Part shown: in pieces, positions 49,011 through 59,963 of the stretch
How positions within the stretch are numbered: the first letter of the stretch is position 1
Layout: every line of letters begins with the position of its first letter
Origin: Crotalaria pallida
Taxonomy: Eukaryota > Streptophyta > Magnoliopsida > Fabales > Fabaceae
Direction of reading: 5' to 3'
Assembly: GCA_037953625.1 (NCBI GenBank)
Contig: CM075655.1
Span: forward strand, 120,287,001-120,351,000
DNA length: 64,000 bases
Translations under genes and position numbers: made by a program
The notes under the pieces: generated by a model
Databases searched by the model: none
Told to the model about the DNA's origin: nothing
Seen by the model: the letters and a program-made list of their open reading frames with translations, nothing else

Positions 49011-49310
49011 TACTCCCTCTGTCTCTAAATATAGGGTACCATTTTAGTAGAATTGATGTCTCTTTTTATAAGTCGTTTTAGAATATCTAGATAATATTAA
49101 AGAGTTTATTCCAAATACACTCCTCGTAATTGCATAGGGGTGATAGGGTAATAATTACAATAGAGAAAGAAATGAATTGAGTTGTGAAGTTTTTAATGAG
49201 GGTAACCTTGGAATGACAACATATTTTTTGATAAATTTGAGAGTAATAATTAGTTTTCTTAATTTGCGTGAATTAGGTAAAAATGACTTATATTAAAGGA
49301 CAGAGGAGTA
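49011..49310. mobile_element. Mariner/Stowaway-like MITE
   Basis: TACTCCCTCTGTCTCTAAAT and right end AAAGGACAGAGGAGTA are inverted. Both arms carry AAATAT/ATATTA next to the termini. Confidence 0.8.
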
Positions 49311-49369
49311 TTATTTTGGTTTCTTTTCAAAACTAAACCTGTAAATATTGGATAACAAAAGCGTCATTA

Positions 49370-49520
49370 GTAATAGTGATGGCAATTTCATACCATGAGT
49401 GGGGATCCCCGTGGGGACTGCCCCGTTTGGGGCTCCACGAGTGGGGATTTTTCCTCGTGGGGACGGGGATGGGGGAGAAATTCTCCCCAAGACAATTTCG
49501 GGGCGGGGAATGAGATTTGA
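49370..49520. mobile_element. hAT-like fragment, GC-rich
   Basis: AGTGATGGCAATTTCATACC followed by GAGTGGGGATCCCCGTGGGG and several further GTGGGGA/TCCCC words. This looks like the subterminal array of a hAT element. No matching opposite end, so it is a fragment. Confidence 0.5.
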
Positions 49521-49789
49521 TAATAATTTCTTTTTTTGATAAATTGAGGATAATAATTTCACATGCAGATAATGATTAAATAAATTTGAATAATTTACTT
49601 AATCATAATTGTAATTTTAGTTAGAAATAATGATTATCTACCTACAAACGTTCTGGTGCGAATATTCCTTAAGCGAACAAACGTGATGTCTCGAAAATTT
49701 CTCCGACAAACATGGTGTCTTAAATAGGAGTCTTTTTATACATAGATAGTAGATAATAACTTGCTATTTTATACATAGATACTGTCAGA

Positions 49790-50108
49790 TCGCATCTTCA
49801 TATTATGAGGATTATGAAGAGAGAGTTAGCTTGGAGAATTAATTTTTGTTTATCTCAGTTTAGGAATTGGATTAATAGGGCTCTTGTAAATAGAATTACC
49901 ATTGAATTATAGTTGCTATTCTTTTTGTAAGTAGTTGTCTAATAAGTTTGGTGAACCCTTCTTAGAAGGTGGCATCATCTTATTAGGCTTGGCAACATCT
50001 TTTATTCTTTGAACCCTTCCTAGAAGATGGCAAAGGGTAAGGATGTTGGCCTTTAGTTTTGTTTTGAATTTGTTTGTTGGTTAATGAAATTTTCGTTTAA
50101 CAAAAAAA
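49790..50108 (+). mobile_element. Possible LINE 3' end
   Basis: T/G-rich sequence ending TTGGTTAATGAAATTTTCGT followed by AACAAAAAAA, as at the 3' ends of plant LINEs. GAACCCTTCTTAGAAGGTGGC and GAACCCTTCCTAGAAGATGGC form a direct repeat about 65 bases apart. No coding part recognised. Confidence 0.4.
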
Positions 50109-50458
50109 CTTGCTATTTTATAGTAATCGAATTAGTGGGAATTTAATTTTTTTTTTACACCATGATTGCACAGTGCATCAAACTATTCTCTTCCAATCCT
50201 TACACCCTCTAATGCATTTTTAAAAAATGATAAAGTTAAAAGTCATTGTAAAAGGTTCTAGAGTAAGCTTAAAGAGCCTTTTTAAAAGCAACTCCCCTAC
50301 CCACACCAAACTATGAAAATGATAACAATGAATAAGTCTTGTCTTAAAAGATCATAAAAGTTAGATCTCCCAAAACAAGAACGATGCTGGTTGTTTTTTT
50401 AGGCAAATACTAGTAACACTTGTTAAATAAGCAAAATTGTGGAAAGTTATTAAAAATG

Positions 50459-50650
50459 TACTCTCTTTGGTTCTATATATAAAACTTTTTTAGGAAAAAA
50501 ATTGGTTCTATTTGTAAGACCTTATTTCAAGTTTCAATAATATTTAATTATCTATTTTTAAAAATACTCATATTAAGTCAACAATTTTTAGAATTTTAAT
50601 AACTAATTACAAGGGTAGTTTCAACCTAATGTTACTTATTAGAGAGACTT
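50459..50650. mobile_element. Mariner/Stowaway-like MITE, left part only
   Basis: TACTCTCTTTGGTTCTATAT then TTTTAGGAAAAA and TTGTAAGACCTT are left-arm words of the 53213 family. The right end is not recognisable. Confidence 0.5.
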
Positions 50651-50928
50651 TTTTTTTTAAGCACTTGACTTTTTGGAGCCAAAATTTCACAACCATTGGT
50701 TGATCAATTTTGTCCAATCGAATAAGTCATAAAGTTTTCAAAATCCAAAAATAGTTTGGGCTCTCTTTTTTGAGTGTGGGCCAAGTGGCTAGGGCTTTGC
50801 CCGATAGATAACAAAGGTTCACCGCACCGCGTTAGGATGGGATAAACAGCTAGCAGAAGGAAAAATTAATTTTATGACGTAAAGAAATAAAAAGATCAAG
50901 GTTATTATTGTTGTTAGTATAATTATTA

Positions 50929-51232
50929 CTAGATTAAACACCCCGTGCGGTACACGGGTATAAAAGTTAGTAGAGGCAGTTTTTTTTTCCTCTGCAGTGA
51001 AGCTTTCCATTGTACTAAAAATCTGTTTCAAATCTAATTAGAAATAGGACGGCAGTTTTTTCAATGAATGGATAGTGGGCAGTTTTCTTAAGGAAGTAAC
51101 AGTTATTGTTGGGAGTTTCATATCTTTGTCATTTTTGTAAATTAGTAATATAATAAGGGCATTTTGGGCATAACAAAATTACGTACAAACCTAAAACAGT
51201 GTTTGCTTTATATAATAGTATAGAAGTATAGA
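50929..51232 (-). mobile_element. Non-autonomous Helitron, minus strand, 304 bp
   Basis: On the minus strand the 5' end is A|TCTATACTTCTATACTATTA and the 3' end is CCCGTGTACCGCACGGGG, a short stem-loop, then TGTTTAATCTAG|T. These fit the plant Helitron signature: 5' TCTATACTA..., a hairpin about 11 bases before a 3' CTAG, insertion between A and T, no TSD. Confidence 0.85.
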
Positions 51233-52603
51233 TTATTACTATTACTTATTAAGTATTATTATTATTATTTGATAACCAAAGGTCAAAGTTATTATTTAAT
51301 TTCCTTTTGAAAAAAGTCATTATCTTGTTTGTGGAAAAATCCAAAAAGGGAAAACTAATTAATATGGAGTTTGAAATTGAGAAGGAAATCAGACAAAGAA
51401 GAAGAAAGAAACGGAGCAACTGGGATCGTGAGAGATGAATTTCCGTCAAAGAAAGTGACTCGTGTAGTTAGTTACTAGGTAGTTAATTATCATTTAATTT
51501 TTCTCTTGCCATTTCATTATCATAGAAGGTTGAAGCTTTGTTTGGACCCCCGTTGCGTAACTTGCGCTATACTTCCCTAAACTCTAATACCTTAACCAAA
51601 ATTTCAGCTCTTGAAGTTGAGAGTGGGACCCCTTTCTCCTTACAACGAGTCCAAATAATCCCTTTCTAGTTTGATTTTCTATCCTTACTCTCTACTCTAT
51701 CCCCCCTCCGTTTCAAGTTTAACCTTTAATTAATTGGATGCTCTTTTTAATGGGACCGAAAAGATTACCCTCTTATGAATTGTTTCTTTTTTCAGGAAAG
51801 ATAGATCACATGAATAAATAAATGTATACGACTACTATATCAATGGTTTGTCATCCAATAGAAGCACGTAAAATAGAGAGGCAAAATAAACAAGCATGAT
51901 AAATAGGAAAAGTTGACTGTTTTTCTTTTCATCAATATATATGCTCAATGTATATGTAGGTATATTTTTTGCTCTTTCTTGTGCCTTGTGATGACACGGA
52001 GACATATTGACATAACGAGATGACATGTGCTTTGGTGTGTGAAAGGGCTTATCATTTCATGGATGTGAATTGTTTTATTGTGAAATTTCAACTGTAATTG
52101 AGACGGCCAAGCATTGTCGTGCTGTCATAGTCCATTAACTTACTCTGTCTCAATGACCGATCATAATTAAGATTTCGGTGTTAGTAAGATATTGAGCAAT
52201 GATAATTCGGCCTATGTAGTATATAAAAATGAAAAGAGTAACAGTATATTACTAGTACGAAATTAGTAACTTTACGAACCAGCTAACATCAAAATGATTT
52301 CCCAGATGACCATTTTGTTGCGCATGCCAGGCTGATCTATGTGTTTGGTAAGAAATTATATTAAGGAAATTTTTACCAAATTAAAAGTAAGAAATCCAAA
52401 AGTAAATGAGTTCTTTTGAAAAACTAAATATACAAATTTTTTATTTTTTCAAAATGCCGATTTTTTTTTTTAAAAAAAACTATTTATTTTGGATATTTAT
52501 TTTTAGTTAAAAAAATGAGGTTAAGAGAATTCTTATATTAAATACTAATTAATAAAGTAAAACTTATTAGAAGCAAATTATTAATTACTCCCTCGTTACT
52601 TTA
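51233..52603. other. Intergenic DNA
   Basis: No gene recognised. A CT-rich patch near 51540-51720 includes CCCTCCGTTTCAAGTTTAACC, a lone MITE-like end. Confidence 0.45.
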
Positions 52604-52936
52604 TACTCCCTCCATTTCATCAAGTTTGGCCTTTTAGGTCTGGACACAAAGTGTTGATTATTGTATGTATTATGTATGATTTGTCCAAAATGCCCATATT
52701 TAATACTTATTGAAAATTGTGGCAGTATTTAATTTTTATTAGTAAGTGTGTCTATTGATTAATGTATAGTGGTTTAGATATGAGAGAGATGATAAAAGTA
52801 TAATTAACAAGGAGTGAATGAAATGATTAAATGAGGTTAAAATGGAAAAAAAAATGTTTATGTATTGAAAATGTAAAAGGTCAAAGATTATGAAACAAGA
52901 AAAAGCCTAAAAGGTCAAACTCAATGGGAGGGAGTA
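52604..52936. mobile_element. Mariner/Stowaway-like MITE
   Basis: TACTCCCTCCATTTCATCAA and TCAATGGGAGGGAGTA are inverted. Arms extend as GTTTGGCCTTTTAGG / CCTAAAAGGTCAAAC. Well preserved. Confidence 0.9.
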
Positions 52937-53212
52937 TAAGCATTGGATAATGAAAATGCCTAGATCCTTTTTATAAATATTTTATTCAGTTATTAATGAC
53001 ATTAATTATTTCATTTCCATAAACCCTCATATTTACTTAACACTCTTTAAAGCCTTAAATAATTATAAGGTAATTTTGAAAAAATAACTAAATATTATCA
53101 ATTTCAATATCATTAATAATATTATCTAATTTTTTTAATTCACATGCAAGTTAATTTTAGGTGCTTATGTATAAGAAGTGAGTATTTTGTAGTGTTGAAT
53201 AATTAAAATTAA

Positions 53213-53493
53213 TACTCCCTCCGTTTCTATATTTAAGACTCTTTTAGAAATAAAATTTGGTCTTATTTGTAGGACTTTGTTCCAATTTTTAATAATATTT
53301 AATTACTTCTTTCAAAAAAAATCTTTATTAAGTCAACATTTTTTTAGAATTTCAATAATATTGGGAGTAATTTCAAAAAAAATATTTTTGAATATTTACA
53401 TATCCAATATCATTAACAATTTAAATTCACTTTTTTTTAATGAACATGAATTTCTTAAAAAAAAATGTTTTAAATATAGAACCGAAGGGAGTA
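53213..53493. mobile_element. Mariner/Stowaway-like MITE
   Basis: TACTCCCTCCGTTTCTATAT and ATATAGAACCGAAGGGAGTA are inverted. AT-rich interior with TTTAATAATATTTAATTACT as in related copies. Confidence 0.9.
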
Positions 53494-53551
53494 CTACATT
53501 CTATATCTATAAATAAAAGTACAGAAAGCAAACAAAGCAGATACCAACGTA

Positions 53552-53745
53552 GGGCTGGTCAAGTAGTAGCTCACTTGGTTCCTTAACCAACTGGTCTCGA
53601 GTTCGAGACTTGAGTATGAAGCAATCCCTGTGGAAGATCCCTACCGCTTAGTACGAGTTTTGTTAGGTCGGACCGGATAAAACAGATTATGAATAAATCA
53701 TATCCGGAGATCGATCGGTGTAAAAAAAAAAAAAAAAAAAAAAAA
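53552..53745 (+). mobile_element. tRNA-derived SINE with poly(A) tail
   Basis: GGGCTGGTCAAGTAGTAGCT and CACTTGGTTCC form a box A-like region. TCTCGAGTTCGAGACTTGAG is box B-like. TGGAAGATCCCTACCGCTTA and GGTCGGACCGGATAAAACAG follow, with about 24 A at 53722-53745. Same family as 39571-39738. Confidence 0.85.
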
Positions 53746-54498
53746 GCGGAGATAATGCGTAAAGTGCTTTGTTTTGGGAGTCAAGTACCGAGATGGCAAT
53801 TACTTGAGTTGTGTGGATTTTAGGTTGATTCAAGCTTAATTTATTGTTTCCTCTGTTTTTGTAAGTAATGTTATTTAATGTTGATGAAAAAAACTAGTAT
53901 TAGCTAAAAGTAAACTTTTTTTAAGAAAAAAGATGGGTATATTATTTATTGGCAAAAGCCTCAACCGAGAAATTAGGTACAATCTTAAAATGAAAACAAC
54001 TACCGCGAAATAATCTAAATCTTAATATTTAAAAAGTATTTGTACTTGACTAAAAAAATCAATAAAAAAAATATGAAATACATGTTAGAAAAATATTGAA
54101 AAATTAAAAAAATAAGGAAACATGATTTTTAATATAGTCTTTCAGATTAGCCAATTACCAAAATAAATATTTAATACATATTTTTTTAATTAACCAATCA
54201 CAAAATATAATATGAAAGTTTGATTTTTTTTATTCATTACTTTAACTTTATTCTAGATAATTTTTTTAAAAAAAAAATTTATTAACATTTTTGGATGAGT
54301 GAAGTAAAGGGAAAGGGAGAGAGATTTTAAATTTATGTTATATGAAATACGAGGTTTCTTATACACTATCAATAATGAATAACAAAACCAACAATCTCAT
54401 GAAATAGAAATACAAAATGAAATTTTTATTTAATTTTTAATTTCAGTAACAAAATAAACTTATTTTCTTTACGAATGTGAATTTTTTCGAAACAATTG

Positions 54499-54795
54499 CT
54501 TCCTTCGGTCTTGTATATTTATTTCATCTCATAAGTTATGTTGATTTAGAAATTATACGTAAATTAATAAATAAGTAAATGATGTAAAAATTTGGTATAT
54601 TTTAACTAAAGTATCCTAATTTAATAATAGTAGAGAACATAATAATGAGTGTATAAATATTATATTGAAGATAGATAAAAAAAAAATGGGTGGTAAAAAA
54701 GATAATATAATGAATGAGAATATGCTTAGAAAAAAATATATATAAATGAGTATTGATTTTTTAGAAGTACATAACTTACAAGGATAGTGGGAGTA
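54499..54795. mobile_element. Mariner/Stowaway-like MITE
   Basis: CTTCCTTCGGTCTTGTATAT at the left and TTACAAGGATAGTGGGAGTA at the right. Arms share CATAAGTTATGTTGATTTAG / AGTACATAACTTAC. Confidence 0.75.
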
Positions 54796-54990
54796 TTAAA
54801 AAAAAAACACTTCATTATGATTTCAAATTTAAGCAAAACTTTACTAATTTTCTATTTTAAATCAAATTGTTCTTAAAAGTGATTATATCATTTAATTGTG
54901 TTTCATTCTCAATGCAAGTTTTTTAAAAGTAGTATATTTTTGTATAAATTTAAAAAAAAAAAATTAAATGTACTCAACTAACTTTTTTAA

Positions 54991-55254
54991 TACTCCCTCT
55001 GATCTTATATATAAAAAAAACCTTTTTAGGGCTTTTATTTCAGTCTTATTTGTAAGACCAGATTTCAATTTAATTTTCAATAAGATTTAATTATTTTTTT
55101 TTTCACAAACACCCTTATTTACAGAACTCTTTTTAGAGTATCAATAATAATTATAGAGACGATTTTGAAAAAGTATATCAAATTTTCACATTTTTAATAC
55201 TAATAACAAATTAGAAATAAAAAATCTCAAAAGGATCTTATAAATAGGACGAGA
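54991..55254. mobile_element. Mariner/Stowaway-like MITE ending in a (GA)n run
   Basis: TACTCCCTCTGATCTTATAT at the left; GGATCTTATAAATAGGACGA at the right leads into GAGAGAGAGAGAGAGA at 55251-55266. Confidence 0.75.
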
Positions 55255-55305
55255 GAGAGAGAGAGAAAATGAGAAATTATGATTGTCATTGAAAATTTGT
55301 ATAAA

Positions 55306-55592
55306 ATCTCGCTCCGGTTTGAATTATAAGTAAAGAAAACTAATTTTACCCTTATTAAAAAAGTTGGTTAATTGTATTTAATTTTTTCAAATTTATAAAA
55401 AAAAAAATAAAGTATTTTAGGAAAGTAGCATTGGGAATGAATCAAAAATTAAGTAAGAACAATTTTCTAATGATGCTTTATGAAAATAACATTGTAAATT
55501 AAACAAAATTTAAAAAAGTTAAGTAATTTTACTTATATTTCATATGAAAAAATATGTTTTATTTTACTTATATTTCAATTCCGAAAGAGTAT
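55306..55592. mobile_element. Mariner/Stowaway-like MITE
   Basis: CTCGCTCCGGTTTGAATTAT at the left and ATATTTCAATTCCGAAAGAG at the right. Same family as 13342 and 62953 (shared TTAAAAAAGTTAAGTAATTTTACTT-type words). Confidence 0.75.
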
Positions 55593-55832
55593 AAAATAAA
55601 AATATAAAAAAAAAAACTTATATTCGTGTCTTATATTTTGAAACGGATCTAATATTTAGGATGTGAGGGATTGTAAATTCTTTTATCCGTCCCATAAGTT
55701 ATTTTTTTTAGGTCATTATACATGTATTAAGAAATGAATAAATGTTAAAATAGGAAAGAAAATAATTACAAATATATGAAGATTATGTTGGAAAGAGATA
55801 AGGAAATGGGTGGGGAAAAATATAATGTAATA

Positions 55833-56112
55833 TACCGCCTCCGTCATTAAATATGAAACACTCTTCACAATTTTATTTTGTCCCTATTTATAAGATTCTA
55901 TACTACTTTTCAATAACTATTAATTACTTTTTTCCACAAACACCATATTTAATTAATACTTTATAGATTCCTAGTTATATTAATAAGGATAATTTTGAAA
56001 ATAAATATCAAAAGTTCACATTTTCAATACAATTAACTAAATTAATCAACTTTCTTAATGAACATGAAATCTCTCAAAAACATCCTATACATTATAGGAA
56101 CATAGAGAGTAT
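55833..56112. mobile_element. Mariner/Stowaway-like MITE nested in another MITE
   Basis: TACCGCCTCCGTCATTAAAT and ATTATAGGAACATAGAGAGTA. Flanking halves (55680-55832 and 56113-56143) together read like the 54499 family, showing that this copy interrupted an older MITE. Related to 25746-26022. Confidence 0.72.
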
Positions 56113-56143
56113 AAAGGTATGCTTGAAAAAAAGTGTAAATAAG

Positions 56144-56720
56144 TACTCCCTCCGGTTCTATGTACAAGTCACGTTCTAGAAGGATTCTTTAGTCCTATTT
56201 ATAAGTTATTTTGTATTTTCTATGAGATATTTATTGTTATTTTCTCTTATTTTTCCTTTGGCCATTAATGTGAAGTAATACATTGTGAAATTTCCAATGC
56301 AAGTTAAGAGGGTAAGATTGTACTCCCTCCGATCCTTATTACAGGGCATACTTAACCGAATTACACATACCAAGGAAAGTGGTTGGTTTTATGAATTCTA
56401 TGAGAATATATTGTAACAATACAATTTTACCCCCTTAACTTTTCTTGGAAAATTCGCACTTATTAATGAAAAAAAACACATTGATAGTCAAAACATTTAA
56501 TAAAGGCAAAAAAGAAAAAAAATTAATAAATGATGCATAGGAAATATAAAGTAACTTATAATTAGGACTAAGAAAACTTTCTAGAATGTGACCTATATAT
56601 AGGACCGAAGAGAGTAATGTTAAAGTATTTTTTTAAAAGTTTCAAGAAACCTAACTACCCTCCTTGATCTATGTGATATGGTTAAGTATGCCCTATAAAT
56701 AAGACCAAAGGGAGTATTAT
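56144..56720. mobile_element. Mariner/Stowaway-like MITE interrupted by the copy at 56321-56616
   Basis: A left end TACTCCCTCCGGTTCTATGT begins at about 56144. The matching right-type end ATAAATAAGACCAAAGGGAGTA is at about 56696-56716, beyond the inserted element. Confidence 0.5.
56321..56616. mobile_element. Mariner/Stowaway-like MITE (near twin of 25391-25697)
   Basis: TACTCCCTCCGATCCTTATT and ATAGGACCGAAGAGAGTA. The interior runs in parallel with 25391-25697 almost word for word. Confidence 0.92.
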
Positions 56721-57197
56721 GTTTATGAAATTGAAATATCATAACTTATGTTACAAAATTACAGTATTAAGCAACATAATTTATGAAAGGAAGAAAGTAA
56801 GCAACAATCTCAATGAGCTAATTTTTTTTTTTGGGATGTGTATTGCATTTAAAGCATTGTTATTCTTTAATAATAGTAATTTATTACTAAAAGAATTTAC
56901 TCATTTCAAGACTTTGACCAGCATTTTATAGCAACTTCCTTTGTTTTTATGTTCATCCCATTTTTCACATAATTGAACAAAGCTAAGTACTACAATATTC
57001 ACCAAAAATTAAAGAAAATACTATAGTAAAAATAAAAAAAAGAAAGAATTGCATTGATAAATATAAATGCAATCAAAGTAGGTAGGTTCAATATCTCAAC
57101 ACAATGAACACACATATATGCCGATAAAAATAATTCAGAAAAAAGAAGAAAAAGATTAGGAAATTTGAACGGTAAATAAATTTTTTTTTTTTAATTT

Positions 57198-58133
57198 TTA
57201 CAATTTATAAATGATAAGAAAACAAGGCAATACTGCACGCGAGTCAAACACATACAACTCGCCATTATCCCCACTCACTGAGTCGAACCCAACTCGCCCT
57301 TCCAACAACGACTCCATGAACCCTTCTTGCTTTGATACCCGACCCGCTATGACCCGGCAAACCAACATAGCCCTCGTTCCCCTCCCTCCGCCGGAGCTCT
57401 CATGGGCCCCACCGCTCCCTGAGAACGTGCACACCGCCGACCCTTTCCCACCGGGAAATGACCACGCGCAAGCTCCGCCGTATGGCCCACCACTGGATGT
57501 GGGTCCCAGGCAGTGAAACCGCATCGCCTCGTTCCCATCCGCGACACAACGCGCATTCTCCTCTTCCCAGCTGCTCCCCTGGGTCGGGCTGCCCGGCCCG
57601 GCGCGTCCCTTCACCGCCTCACGATACTCTTCAAACCTTGACACCGTTCTCGGAGCATTGTTGACCTTGAATATCATCTCAACCCGACCCGAAAACGGTT
57701 TCGGGCCCCAGCTCGTGTGGAAGATAATCTCCAACACATTCCGCGAAGGATGCCCTTCTGCCAGCTCGGTCAGGGAAGGGAATCGCGCTTCCACCGCCGC
57801 ATGGGTACGGTTAGTCGTGGTGGTGGCGGCGGCAGTGGTGCTACGTGAGCGGTTGATAGTTTTGGTTGTGGAGGGTTCGGATTCAGATTGGGTTGTTGTG
57901 GGGTATTTGCAGCTGTGGTGTTTCTGTAACGGTGGGGTGGGCTTGGGCTTGGGCTTTTTAGAGGTAGGCTTGGTTGTTGTTGCGGTGGTTGTTGTTTTAT
58001 CAACTACATCTTTAATGTTTTGGAGGGTATTTCTGCAACTGACAGCAGGTTTGAGGAGTTTGGCATTTGGGTGGTAAACATCTTCAAATGCTCTCGACTT
58101 GCATTGCAATGACTTCACCCACCCACTCGCCAT
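57198..58133 (-). CDS. Conserved plant protein of unknown function, single exon (311 aa)
   Basis: Start ATG at 58133 gives MASGWVKSLQCKSRAFEDVY. An upstream TTG codon is in frame but has no support as a start. Residues 1-45 are conserved-looking (HPNAKLLKPAVSCRNTLQNI). Residues 46-115 are a low-complexity Thr/Lys/Pro linker. Residues 118-311 form the main domain: FPSLTELAEGHPSRNVLEII, FHTSW, FSGRVEMIFKV, RFEEYREAVK, ARCVADGNEAMRF, then GRVGFDSVSGDNGEL and FDSRAVLPCFLIIYKL at the end. I recognise this domain from Arabidopsis proteins loosely annotated as C2H2 zinc-finger-related (such as At1g75710 and At2g29660); a PARP-like fold at the C-terminus is my guess. No C2H2 pair is visible here, so zinc binding is doubtful. 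The ORF is much GC-richer than its surroundings. Confidence 0.85.
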   Translation of the reverse strand: MASGWVKSLQCKSRAFEDVYHPNAKLLKPAVSCRNTLQNIKDVVDKTTTTATTTKPTSKKPKPKPTPPLQKHHSCKYPTTTQSESEPSTTKTINRSRSTTAAATTTTNRTHAAVEARFPSLTELAEGHPSRNVLEIIFHTSWGPKPFSGRVEMIFKVNNAPRTVSRFEEYREAVKGRAGPGSPTQGSSWEEENARCVADGNEAMRFHCLGPTSSGGPYGGACAWSFPGGKGSAVCTFSGSGGAHESSGGGRGTRAMLVCRVIAGRVSKQEGFMESLLEGRVGFDSVSGDNGELYVFDSRAVLPCFLIIYKL

Positions 58134-58320
58134 TTCCAATAATAATAATAATAATAATACGCTCTTTCACTGTTTAAATTAAAGGGTTGTGGGTTTTGTG
58201 TTGTGTTGAGAGAGATGGGGTCTCATCTTCTTGTTTCTGCTGTGGTGGTGGTATTGTTGTTGTTGTTGTTGAAATAAAACAGAGAAAAGAAAAGAAAAGA
58301 ATGCATGAGGAGGAGGAGTG
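58134..58320 (-). other. Leader of the 57198-58133 gene with microsatellites
   Basis: Minus-strand 5' UTR candidate containing a short (ATT)n run at 58139-58158 and a (AAC)n run near 58250-58271. Rich in GA on plus, CT on minus. Confidence 0.45.
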
Positions 58321-58641
58321 GAATAGACATGGCGCCATAATAAATGGATTTTAGTCCAAGATGGGTTATGGAATTACGGTTTAGCCCTTCTGGAAATTTT
58401 GGAATTACTACCCACGTGGATGCTGTCTGTCTCCTTCTTTCCGTAGTTCTCGTAAACAACAATTTCCATTAATTCGGAAAACAAAGTGTCATCATAGGGT
58501 CAGAGAGGGGTGATTTGGTGTTACATGCCACCGTGAGTCCTCCCGCCCCTCTCACAGCATATTCAATCACACGTCCTGATTTTATCTACTGTCATTTTCA
58601 CTGTGGGTTTATGCAGTTATACTAGGGAGAAAATTTATTAC

Positions 58642-58917
58642 TACTTCCTCCGTTCCAATTTAACTGTCACTTTAGAAATTTCACACGGATTAAGAAAGTC
58701 ATTTAATATTTCAATTTTCAAAAGAATTATTAGATAACTTTACTATAATACCCTCAAAGTACATTAATTATCACCCATTTCACATATTTCAACACATTAA
58801 ATGCAAGATTAAAGGTGAAAAAAATCAATTAATACATCCTCGAATTTCTAAAGCGACAAATAATTTGGAACAAGTTAAAAATGCTAAAGTGATAGATAAT
58901 ATGAAACGGAGGGAGTA
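58642..58917. mobile_element. Mariner/Stowaway-like MITE (empty-site reference for 60969-61458)
   Basis: TACTTCCTCCGTTCCAATTT and ATATGAAACGGAGGGAGTA are inverted. Arms share CTGTCACTTTAGAAATTTC / GAATTTCTAAAGCGACA. Uninterrupted. Confidence 0.9.
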
Positions 58918-58994
58918 ATTGTTTAAAGATTAAACTATGAATTTCTTACCCAATTATGTATTTTTTCTTTTCTTTCATTCACGATAGTTTCTAA

Positions 58995-59963
58995 TAGGGG
59001 TGTAAGTGATCCGGTCCCGGACCGCGAGATCGGTCGGATCGGACCGGACCAGACCGAAAAATATGGTCTGGTCTGGTCTCACGGTCCGGTTCGATCTGGA
59101 TATTTCTAGATCGTTCTCATGTGGTCCGGTCTATGGTCTCACAAATTTTAAGACCACCAAGACTGGACCGGACCGATGGCTGAAATATTAAAAAAAAATG
59201 AAAAATAAAACATAGGAATGAAACACAATAATCAAACACAGTAATAACTAATAAAACGCAGTAATGACTAATGACTCAACACAGCCCTCAAAGGTCAAAA
59301 GCCTATCTTAAACGTATCTCTCTCTCACAGTACACACTACTTTCTCTCTTCACACAAACTGCCGTCGCCGCCGCCCTCTGTCCGCACTCCCTCTCCGTCC
59401 GCTCTCTCTCTCCCTCCGTCTCAAGCGCTCGCCGCTCGCCGCCAGATCTCCCTCCGCCATGGTTCGCTCTCCCGCTCGCCTCCACTCAAGTTTCTCTCTC
59501 CCTCACGCCCTCACGCTGCTGCTCTAGTTTCTCTCCCTCACGCTGCCGCTCCAGTTTCTCTCTCAGCCACCGCTCGCCTCCGCTCCAGTTTCTCACTCAG
59601 CCACCGCTCCGGTTTCTCTCCAGTTTCTGCACTTTCAGCCTTTCAGGTCTTATGATGCTTCTATCCCCCTTATTTGATGTTGATGCTTGATGCTTCTGTC
59701 CCCTTAGTTCTCACTGCCATTCCTTAGCCTGATTCTTTAGAGGTCTTAGTGGAAAAAAAAAAGTTGTTTTATTAATTTTTTTATTATTATGGTCTAAATA
59801 GACCGGACCAGACCGGACCGAAGCGGTCCAGACCGATACGGTCCGATCCGATCTTTGCATGTAAAAAACTTCTGGACCGGACCGGACCGGACCACAGTAA
59901 TTTAAACGGTCCGGTCCCTAAAATCCACCAAAGACCGGGCCGGACCGGACCGTTACACCCCTA
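58995..59963. mobile_element. hAT-type element with dense GGACC subterminal motifs and a foreign-looking core
   Basis: Ends TAGGGGTGTAA and TTACACCCCTA are perfect inverted repeats. Flanks GTTTCTAA (58987-58994) and GTTTCTTT (59964-59971) fit a worn 8-bp TSD. About 140 bases at each side are filled with GGACCGGACC, GGTCTGGTCT and CGGTCCGGT words, plausible transposase-binding sites. The core at 59270-59690 is CT- and GC-rich, with CGCCGCCGCC and many TCTCTC words. No transposase domain is recognisable. Confidence 0.82.

Noticed and set aside
57458..58077. Long plus-strand frames opposite the single-exon gene
   Set aside because: Antisense shadows of the GC-rich minus-strand coding sequence; the minus-strand protein has clear conserved blocks.
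59271..59690. Open frame of 139 codons rich in Ser/Pro/Leu
   Set aside because: A translation of CT-rich repeats inside the hAT element, without domain or start context.
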